A stretch of 14,498 nt of DNA from positions 1-14,498 of the forward strand of contig QNAT01000005.1 in NCBI GenBank assembly GCA_003641555.1, read 5' to 3'. Of this stretch, positions 1 through 5,268 are shown piece after piece; position 1 is the first letter of the stretch; the number at the start of each line of letters is the position of its first letter. The notes under the pieces are model-generated. The model saw nothing but the letters and a program-made list of their open reading frames with translations. It made no database searches and was not told the origin of the DNA. This DNA is from Thermotoga sp. GTDB lineage: Bacteria > Thermotogota > Thermotogae > B3-G13. A program made the position numbers and the translations under genes.

Positions 1-1
1 A

Positions 2-100
2 GAATTCTACCAACAACCAGGAAATCGTGGGTATGTTGGTGAAATCACAGGAAAGCAAAAAGCGCTTTATGATGCTATGGAAATTCAAGTCCCGACCTAG
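2..100 (+). CDS. C-terminal end of an unidentified protein, cut by the left edge
   Basis: An open frame enters from the left edge and runs 32 codons to a TAG at 98-100, ending in ...GKQKALYDAMEIQVPT. Composition (charged, then an amphipathic helix and a short IxVP tail) looks like a real coding end rather than chance, and the gene lies on the same strand as recG, 143 bases upstream of it. The closing pattern (EQ/KQ, hydrophobic helix, G/E-I-x-V/L-P) weakly recalls the C-termini of some IS4/IS1634-type transposases, but this is a resemblance from memory with only 32 residues to judge. The function should be treated as unknown. The start lies outside the window. Confidence 0.45.
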   Translation, partial: EFYQQPGNRGYVGEITGKQKALYDAMEIQVPT

Positions 101-119
101 ATATAAAATCTTGGGACTT
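87..119 (+). other. Inverted repeat over the stop of the left-edge gene
   Basis: AAGTCCC at 87-93 is the exact reverse complement of GGGACTT at 113-119, with 19 bases between. A second, interleaved inverted repeat pairs ATATAAAA (101-108) with TTTTATAT (124-131). The two stems cannot form fully at once, and neither ends in a clean U-run, so a classical terminator is not clear. It may be a weak terminator for the upstream gene, or remnants of an insertion-sequence end if that gene is a transposase. Nothing else is evident in 101-170. Confidence 0.35.
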
Positions 120-173
120 TAGGTTTTATATGATGCAGCGATTCGATTTCAAGTGATTTTCTCGTGATGCAAT

Positions 174-211
174 TTGACACATTCTTTTCTGGAGTTAAAA
201 TCTGATATAAT
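174..211 (+). promoter_or_regulatory. recG promoter region (two overlapping candidates)
   Basis: One candidate has a perfect TTGACA at 174-179 and TAAAAT at 196-201 with a 16-base spacer. The other is an extended -10, TGA-TATAAT, at 203-211, which needs no good -35. Predicted starts fall near 208 and 218, giving a 5' leader of roughly 25-35 bases with an AAGGTGG ribosome site at 231-237. Both are sigma-70-like by sequence only. Confidence 0.55.
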
Positions 212-243
212 TTCTGTGACAAATACTGAAAAGGTGGAATATC

Positions 244-2595
244 GTGTTTTTAGATCTCTTCTTATCGGAGTCGGAAAAGTGTTTTCAAAAGGAAATGAAA
301 AATGAATATCAGGACAACAACCTGTATAAAAGTCTTTCTTATCTTACTTCTTCCCTTGATCATAGTGAATATGAAAATAACAAAGACCTTGAAATGAAGA
401 TCCATCTCTTCAGAAATCACTTTTCTATTTACTCTTCTCTTCCTATAGAGAGGCGAAAGAAAAGGATAAAGAATGGACTTATAATGCTTGAAAAGATCAG
501 AGATGAATATCTTGTAAAGCCCTTCATCGTTACAACTTTGAATAAATGTGAAAAGGATCCGATGTCTCCGGTTAGATTTGCCAGAGGGATTGGGCCGAGG
601 CGAGAAGTTGTGTTGAATAAGATAAAAGTGAAGACCATCTATGATCTCATTCATTACTTTCCCCGTGCTTACGAAGATAGAAGAGACCTCAGAATGGTAA
701 ATTCTTTAACGGAGGATCTCCCGCAGACTACTGTTTTGACGATAAAGAGAAAGGAAAAAAGGCATGTAAATGGTATGGATTTGATAAAGTTCACATTAAC
801 GGATGGATTTGCTTATGCCTTCTGTACCTGGTTCAATCAAACCTACATATACAGCAATTTTAACGAAGGTGATAAAGTAGTAATCTACGGTACACCCAGG
901 CGAAAATTTAACAAATGGGAATTCGTTTCTCCAGATATAGAATTGTTTGAACCAACATCCGAAATAAGACAGATATTACCTATATACCCCTTAACTTCTG
1001 GAATATCTCAAAAAGTGTTGAGGAATGCCCTGAAAAATGCTCTTGAGGACTATCTCGGTTGTTTAAAAGAATGTATACCTCAATCAATAAAGGAAAAGCG
1101 TGAACTTGTAGATATTCATACCTCCTTAAAGAATATACACTTTCCCGGTAACAACATTATATTGAAGGAAGCAAAGAGAAGACTGGCATATGAAGAACTC
1201 TTTCAATTCGAATTGGCAATAAACTATGCCAGAAGATATTTTACATCTCAATTTCAGGGGATAGAAAAACAATTCACAGGTAGGTTATCCAAAGAATTTA
1301 TAAAGACATTACCGTTTGAGTTGACCTCAGATCAATGCAAGGTCTATGAAGAGATAAAAAGGGATATGCAGGCTTCCAGGTCCATGAGAAGACTATTGCA
1401 AGGAGAGGTGGGAAGTGGAAAGACAGTGATCGCCGAGTTATCCATAATAGATAACTTCGAGGCAGGTTTTCAATCTGCAGTTATGAGCCCTACTTCTGTC
1501 CTCGCAGCACAACATTTCGAACGCTTGAAAGAAGAATTAAAGATTTGCGGTATAAAGGTAGAATTGCTATTGGGTAGTACATCTAAGGTAGAGAAGAAAA
1601 GGATAAAGGATGCATTGGCAAATGACAAAGCGGATGTTGTTATAGGAACACATGCCTTACTTCAAGAAGATGTTAATTTCGCAAAACTTGGTTTGGTAGT
1701 AATAGATGAACAGCATAGATTTGGTGTTAGGCAAAGAGCGCAATTGATCTCCAAAGGAAAGGCAGTCGATACACTTGTCATGACTGCAACACCTATCCCT
1801 CGAACACTTGCTTTAACATTCTACGGAGACTTCGATATATCCATCATCAGAGAGATGCCAAAGGGTAGACTCAAGGTATCCACATACATAGTAAACGAGA
1901 GCAGAATATACGAGGTCTATGACTTTCTGAAAGAAGAAATAAGTAAAGACAATCAAGGGTTCATAATATATCCCATAATAGAGGAATCGGATGTTCTGCA
2001 ATTGAAGGCTGCTACGACGATGTATGAAAAGCTGAGGGCTGGCGTGTTTTCCGATCTGAAGATCGCTCTGCTGCACGGTAGGATGTCTTATGAAGAAAAA
2101 AAAGCGGTAATGGATGCCTTTAGAAAAGGAGATATAAGGATACTCGTCAGTACGACTGTGATAGAAGTAGGTATAGACATACCGAATGCCACTTTTATAT
2201 TGATAGAACACGCTGAGAGATTTGGATTATCTCAACTACACCAACTTCGTGGTAGAGTGGGAAGAGGGGATAAAAAGGCATACTGTTTTCTCATACCTCA
2301 TGTTTATACCAATGAAGTTATGGCCAGATTGGAGAAATTTGCTTCGACAACGGATGGCTTTGAACTCAGCGAATACGATTTATCCATTCGAGGACCTGGA
2401 GAATTTCTCGGTACTCATCAGCATGGATTAACCGATTTCAAGGTTGCCGATATAGTAAATGATAGAAAGACACTATTAGAGGCTATAGAAGACAGCAAGG
2501 ATATACTCGACTCGGATCCCCTTCTTTTGAGACATCCTCTTTTGCTGGGGGTTGTAGAGAAATACAGAAAACGTGTTGAATTGATAAAAGTATGA
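244..2595 (+). CDS. recG: ATP-dependent DNA helicase RecG
   Basis: RecG is a double-strand DNA translocase that rewinds stalled replication forks and branch-migrates Holliday junctions in the cytoplasm. The 783-residue protein is longer than E. coli RecG (693). Residues 1-105 are an extra charged, helical N-terminal domain of the kind known in Thermotoga RecG, and the usual start (SPVRFARGIGP, then FPRAYEDR) only begins near 108. The OB-fold wedge covers about 150-260. The helicase core follows: Walker A GEVGSGKT (K393), the DEQH box (488-491), TATPIPRTLA, and the motif VI region with RGRVGRG. The C-terminal TRG-type region ends with the GPGEFLGTHQHG segment, so all core motifs are intact. 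The start is GTG at 244, set by AAGGTGG six bases upstream. It converges with the minus-strand permease gene across only 21 bases, with no visible terminator. Confidence 0.97.
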   Translation: MFLDLFLSESEKCFQKEMKNEYQDNNLYKSLSYLTSSLDHSEYENNKDLEMKIHLFRNHFSIYSSLPIERRKKRIKNGLIMLEKIRDEYLVKPFIVTTLNKCEKDPMSPVRFARGIGPRREVVLNKIKVKTIYDLIHYFPRAYEDRRDLRMVNSLTEDLPQTTVLTIKRKEKRHVNGMDLIKFTLTDGFAYAFCTWFNQTYIYSNFNEGDKVVIYGTPRRKFNKWEFVSPDIELFEPTSEIRQILPIYPLTSGISQKVLRNALKNALEDYLGCLKECIPQSIKEKRELVDIHTSLKNIHFPGNNIILKEAKRRLAYEELFQFELAINYARRYFTSQFQGIEKQFTGRLSKEFIKTLPFELTSDQCKVYEEIKRDMQASRSMRRLLQGEVGSGKTVIAELSIIDNFEAGFQSAVMSPTSVLAAQHFERLKEELKICGIKVELLLGSTSKVEKKRIKDALANDKADVVIGTHALLQEDVNFAKLGLVVIDEQHRFGVRQRAQLISKGKAVDTLVMTATPIPRTLALTFYGDFDISIIREMPKGRLKVSTYIVNESRIYEVYDFLKEEISKDNQGFIIYPIIEESDVLQLKAATTMYEKLRAGVFSDLKIALLHGRMSYEEKKAVMDAFRKGDIRILVSTTVIEVGIDIPNATFILIEHAERFGLSQLHQLRGRVGRGDKKAYCFLIPHVYTNEVMARLEKFASTTDGFELSEYDLSIRGPGEFLGTHQHGLTDFKVADIVNDRKTLLEAIEDSKDILDSDPLLLRHPLLLGVVEKYRKRVELIKV

Positions 2596-2616
2596 TAAAA
2601 ATGTAAAACCGCTATG

Positions 2617-3129
2617 TCAACTTTCCAATTTGTTTTTAGAAGAACCTTTCAATACCTTTTCCATTAGATAGCCTTCTATCACTGCATAACCTATGGTCAA
2701 AATGACGATGATCGATATAAATGGCCAGCCCAAAAAACCTGCAGCATACGGGATCCATGGAGTCTTTATGGCAAAAGCTCCTATCATGGCTCCGATAACT
2801 GCAAGTCTCGCTCCTTTCTTCAGAAGAGTGTTATACAACGGAAAGAGGATCCAGAGCGGACCAACTATTACTGTACCGAATAGGGCACCCAATAACACAC
2901 CCTTTACACCTGTCTTTCTTCCCATGAACCGTTGGACCGTCTTTGGAGATAAAAATGCAGATAAAAACGAAGAGAACAGCACAACGCATAGGAACACTGG
3001 AAGCATCTTTACAAACATGACTACTCCCTCTTTCAGAGCACAAGAAGTCTTCGATGGTAAGATGAAGAAAAGTGTGATATAAAGTATAGCCACTACACAC
3101 TCGAACCAATATCTCTTCAAGTATTTCAT
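2617..3129 (-). CDS. Half-size membrane permease, subunit 2 (DUF318/ArsP-like fold)
   Basis: This 170-residue integral membrane protein has hydrophobic segments at about 10-26, 38-60, 77-100, 108-130 and 136-155. It is a paralogue of the preceding gene product. Residues 70-107 of the two align without a gap and share 18 of 38 residues (GR..G, AL.GT, GP, PL, LLKKGA). Full-length permeases of the COG0701/DUF318 group are about 300 residues with two related halves, so this looks like one half of a two-subunit permease. The CSC-type cysteine motif usually placed before the PL..LL..GA segment in that group is absent here (FPLYNTLLKKGA). It is the last gene of the cassette, and its ATG overlaps the stop of subunit 1 (ATGA). 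The substrate is unknown. The assignment to the superfamily is from memory of the motif pattern. Confidence 0.75.
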   Translation of the reverse strand: MKYLKRYWFECVVAILYITLFFILPSKTSCALKEGVVMFVKMLPVFLCVVLFSSFLSAFLSPKTVQRFMGRKTGVKGVLLGALFGTVIVGPLWILFPLYNTLLKKGARLAVIGAMIGAFAIKTPWIPYAAGFLGWPFISIIVILTIGYAVIEGYLMEKVLKGSSKNKLES

Positions 3130-3626
3130 GTTGGCATCCCCCCCAACAACAGTCCTGTGAGTATGCCGATCACGATGGCTCCTATGAAGGCAAGGCCATT
3201 TCTTGCAAAGGTAAACCGCTTACCGAAAATAGAGATCTCATATGGGATGCTCACGAAACCTACCATCACCCAACTGTTCAAAAAAACTGCCGTTGCCGCG
3301 ATCGTAGCTCCCTTTTTCAGCAGAAATGCTCCCAACGGATAGGCAGAAGAGACCGGTCCAGCAACGATCGTCCCTGCAAGAGCAGAAGTCAATATGGATA
3401 GTAAACCTTTTCCTCTTCCAACGATAGATACCACAAAACTCCTCGGTACAAATACATCGAACAATCCGATGAGTAAAAAGATAGAGATGAGAAAGGGGAG
3501 CTGTTGTAAAAATCGCGAGATTCCCTTTTTAACTGCCTTTGTAGCACCAGCACTGCTCTTCTTAAAGGCATATATATAACATAGGACAACTATGATGCCG
3601 TAGATAACAGCTCCCAAGATATTCAT
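3126..3626 (-). CDS. Half-size membrane permease, subunit 1 (DUF318/ArsP-like fold)
   Basis: This 166-residue integral membrane protein has hydrophobic segments at about 2-20, 42-60, 74-97, 106-128 and 143-163. The core around 70-107 (GRGKG, SALAGT, GP, YPLGAFLLKKGA) matches the downstream partner position for position. This suggests an internal duplication kept as two genes, or a full-length permease split into halves that work as a heterodimer. The pre-PL cysteine motif of ArsP/COG0701 permeases is replaced by SSAYPLG. The start ATG overlaps the stop of the NifX-like gene (ATGA), with GGAG-type sites just upstream, so translation is probably coupled. A run of seven G's lies seven bases before its stop. 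The transported substrate cannot be told from sequence; a metal-, oxyanion- or cofactor-linked role is inferred only from the neighbours. Confidence 0.75.
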   Translation of the reverse strand: MNILGAVIYGIIVVLCYIYAFKKSSAGATKAVKKGISRFLQQLPFLISIFLLIGLFDVFVPRSFVVSIVGRGKGLLSILTSALAGTIVAGPVSSAYPLGAFLLKKGATIAATAVFLNSWVMVGFVSIPYEISIFGKRFTFARNGLAFIGAIVIGILTGLLLGGMPT

Positions 3627-4111
3627 TTCTCCAATTTCTCCTCGATTTTCGTCAGGCGGGACTTCAGGTCTGCGAGTTGCCTGCGAAGGTCTACGTTTTC
3701 TTTCTTCAACCGTTCGACCTCATCGCTTTCACCAGTTTCTCTTACCGCAACTTCTCTTGATCCTGCCAGTCTGGATTCTTCGGCTGAAATTCTCCTGTGC
3801 AAGAATTCCTCGAGTACATCTCTCACCCTTCCATATGCTCCAGTTACAGCCCTTATTCCATAATCTTCGAAATATTGCTGTGCTCTTGGCCCCATACCAC
3901 CTGTTATGATCGTATCAACACCCTGTTCTCTCATAAAGGCAGGCAGTTCTCCTGGATTATGTTCATCCACGAGCGGATTAGGCATGGATTTCACATCCTT
4001 TACTCTGTTTCCTTCCACTTCAACGATGATGTAGTACGGACAGTGTCCGAAATGATAACTCAAGATACTCTCCAAACCCTCTCGTTGATCCGCGGTAAAA
4101 CAGATTTTCAT
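3623..4111 (-). CDS. NifX/NifB-type (Fe-Mo cofactor binding fold) protein with coiled-coil tail
   Basis: The 162-residue product has the dinitrogenase iron-molybdenum cofactor domain over residues 1-110: it opens MKICFTA, has SYHFGHCPYYIIVEV (H23 C24), then GVDTIITGGMGPRAQ and the GYG-like turn GAYGRV. Members of this family bind Fe-S or Mo-Fe-S clusters, and many lie outside nitrogen fixation. A linker (111-130) is followed by a charged heptad-like tail at 131-162 (VERLKKENVDLRRQLADLK and on), a predicted coiled coil likely used for self-association or partner docking. A longer frame opens at 4153, but the start at 4111 is chosen because a strong AAGGAGGTGA sits directly upstream and the family's MKI opening falls there. 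That leaves a 19-base gap to the ferredoxin gene instead of an overlap. No nif structural genes are nearby, so nitrogen fixation is not implied. Confidence 0.85.
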   Translation of the reverse strand: MKICFTADQREGLESILSYHFGHCPYYIIVEVEGNRVKDVKSMPNPLVDEHNPGELPAFMREQGVDTIITGGMGPRAQQYFEDYGIRAVTGAYGRVRDVLEEFLHRRISAEESRLAGSREVAVRETGESDEVERLKKENVDLRRQLADLKSRLTKIEEKLEK

Positions 4112-4116
4112 AATTC

Positions 4117-4126
4117 TCACCTCCTT
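4117..4126 (-). promoter_or_regulatory. Strong ribosome binding site that sets the NifX-like start
   Basis: On the minus strand AAGGAGGTGA lies just before the ATG at 4111-4109, with a spacer of about five bases. It is close to the full anti-16S complement and overrules the in-frame ATG at 4153, which would lie inside the ferredoxin gene. Confidence 0.85.
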
Positions 4127-4130
4127 AATA

Positions 4131-4769
4131 TCAAGATATCTTCTTTTGTTCAACGATCACGATGCCATTTTCTCCCAGGAATCTATCTATCTCATCTGAG
4201 CAGTGTGAAACATCCTCGAACTTCTGTGAAACGAGTTCGAATTTAGCGACGGAAGGGGCCTTTTCATCATAGCAAACCTTAAGAGATGGGGTATTCACAG
4301 AAAAGTTTACCACATCACAATCACATTGCTCAGTGATATCCATCAGTTTCTTAGGGACATCCTTTTCTAATATATGTCCAGATACAGTGAATTCTACTCT
4401 ATGGCTCGATTGAGAAATAACCCTTTCTGCCTCTGCCCTTGCCTTATCGAGTGCGACTTTCATACCCTTCTTCTTGCTTTCTTTTTGAACGTACCTGAGG
4501 ACAGCATGTTCTTTTTCGATCTTGTGAATCATATCCTTCGGCGGAAAGCTTATCGCCCCGACAGGGCACACGGTCTCACATGTCGTACACCCAACAAGAC
4601 AGTTATATGGGTTTACGACTTTCGACTTGTTTCCTACCATCTCATATACATTCCTGCCGCAGGTTACAAAGCATAAACTACACCCAATACATTTGGTTTC
4701 ATCCACGGTTGGAAACCAGGGGATCTCCTTTCTTGGGATACCATGCCATGTTTTACTTATTTCACTCAT
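4131..4769 (-). CDS. Two-[4Fe-4S] ferredoxin-like protein with extra C-terminal domain
   Basis: The 212-residue cytoplasmic protein carries two cluster motifs: C27-x2-C30-x2-C33-x3-C37 and C57-x3-C61-x2-C64-x3-C68-P, typical of electron-transfer ferredoxin domains. A charged helical stretch (about 80-120) leads into a C-terminal domain (about 122-212) that alternates strands and helices and holds four further cysteines (C149, C151, C166, C190). I do not recognise this domain; by pattern it could be a small ferredoxin-fold or ACT/NIL-like unit. The start ATG overlaps the padR stop (ATGA), with AAAGGAGGT upstream. Its position between the regulator and the NifX-like protein suggests that it passes electrons to, or builds a cluster for, that protein or the permease. 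This role is inference. Confidence 0.85.
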   Translation of the reverse strand: MSEISKTWHGIPRKEIPWFPTVDETKCIGCSLCFVTCGRNVYEMVGNKSKVVNPYNCLVGCTTCETVCPVGAISFPPKDMIHKIEKEHAVLRYVQKESKKKGMKVALDKARAEAERVISQSSHRVEFTVSGHILEKDVPKKLMDITEQCDCDVVNFSVNTPSLKVCYDEKAPSVAKFELVSQKFEDVSHCSDEIDRFLGENGIVIVEQKKIS

Positions 4770-5125
4770 TTCAAGACCTCCTTTATTTTATTTATCAAGT
4801 TATTCATTACTCTCAGATTCTTTTCCGCATTATTTACCCAATTCTTCAGATATTCGCGTCCACTATTTGTTATGGAATAGATCCTCCTCGGCGGTCCAGA
4901 TCCTTCTATTTCCCATTTAGAGGATATCAATCCTCTTACTTCCATATCTCGAAGCAACCTGTATGCAACACCATAAGAGACGAATGCAGGATCTATACCC
5001 AGATCTCGTAATTCATCTACAAGCGAATATCCATGTGCAGGCTTCTTCAACAACAGATACAGAAGCGCAGCTACCAGGGTATTTCCCGTTCTAAAACCAA
5101 ATCTCGCACACTTCATCTTCTTCAT
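4766..5125 (-). CDS. PadR-family transcriptional regulator
   Basis: This 119-residue protein has a winged-helix fold: TGNTLVAALLYLLLKKPAHGYSLVDEL (helices 1-2), then the recognition helix region VSYGVAYRLLRDMEVRGLI, and a wing with GPPRRIYSIT NSGREYL. The helical tail (WVNNAEKNLRVMNNLINKI) probably dimerises. PadR proteins repress nearby genes, often their own operon, and respond to small molecules. It is the first gene of the cassette, and its stop overlaps the ferredoxin start. A frame opens at 5143, but ATG at 5125 is preferred: the promoter's TATAAT ends at 5133, so RNA would begin at about 5125-5127 and the message would be almost leaderless. The ATG at 5116 is an alternative. The inverted repeat at 5156-5176 is a plausible self-regulation site. 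Confidence 0.9.
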   Translation of the reverse strand: MKKMKCARFGFRTGNTLVAALLYLLLKKPAHGYSLVDELRDLGIDPAFVSYGVAYRLLRDMEVRGLISSKWEIEGSGPPRRIYSITNSGREYLKNWVNNAEKNLRVMNNLINKIKEVLK

Positions 5126-5132
5126 ATTAAGT

Positions 5133-5161
5133 ATTATATACACATATATTCATTTTGTCAA
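5133..5161 (-). promoter_or_regulatory. Consensus sigma-70-type promoter of the padR cassette
   Basis: Reading the minus strand, a perfect TTGACA (5161-5156) is followed by a 17-base spacer and a perfect TATAAT (5138-5133). The predicted start is at 5125-5127, at or next to the ATG of padR. It is the strongest promoter match I found in the window, which fits a gene set that needs a repressor to keep it off. Confidence 0.85.
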
Positions 5162-5176
5162 TAGGTAAAATTGACA
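5156..5176. promoter_or_regulatory. Candidate PadR operator (perfect inverted repeat)
   Basis: TGTCAAT (5156-5162), seven bases, ATTGACA (5170-5176): both 7-bp arms are perfect. The left arm contains the -35 hexamer of the padR promoter, so a bound dimer would block RNA polymerase. Family-typical PadR sites are dyads of similar size. Which protein binds here is inferred from position only. Confidence 0.6.
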
Positions 5177-5187
5177 TATAACGAGAA

Positions 5188-5202
5188 GCATGCTCGACAT
5201 GC
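5188..5202. other. Small dyad in the divergent intergenic region
   Basis: GCATG, CTCGA loop, CATGC: a perfect 5-bp stem between the padR and addB promoters. It could be a second regulator site or a chance dyad. No T-run follows on either strand. Confidence 0.25.
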
Positions 5203-5256
5203 GGCTCTATGCCAAATGGATACACCTACAAAAAACACTGTGATACCTTTTCGTAG

Positions 5257-5262
5257 TATAAT
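5257..5262 (+). promoter_or_regulatory. addB -10 element; start at the ATG predicted
   Basis: A perfect TATAAT ends seven bases before the A of the ATG at 5269, so transcription would be expected to begin at the start codon itself. The region 17 bases upstream (about 5234-5239) has no good -35, so a weak or activated promoter is likely. There is no Shine-Dalgarno site before 5269, which agrees with a leaderless message. Confidence 0.55.
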
Positions 5263-5268
5263 TATTTT

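Noticed and set aside
1..140. Confirmed insertion sequence at the left edge
   Set aside because: Only 32 residues are visible and no matching inverted terminal repeat pair can be shown; the transposase idea is kept as a weak possibility only.
1813..2211. Long antisense open frames inside recG and other helicase genes
   Set aside because: They lack ribosome sites and family-like sequence and lie wholly under well-supported genes; they are shadows of codon bias.
3623..4111. Nitrogen-fixation gene cluster
   Set aside because: The NifX-type domain is common outside nitrogen fixation and no nitrogenase or cofactor assembly genes are present.
4112..4153. ATG at 4153 for the NifX-like protein
   Set aside because: It would overlap the ferredoxin gene and add 14 residues before the conserved MKI opening; the strong ribosome site supports 4111.
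5171..5176. TTGACA on the plus strand as the -35 box of addB
   Set aside because: The addB TATAAT begins 80 bases further on and no -10 lies 16-18 bases downstream; it is better explained as the right arm of the dyad at 5156-5176.
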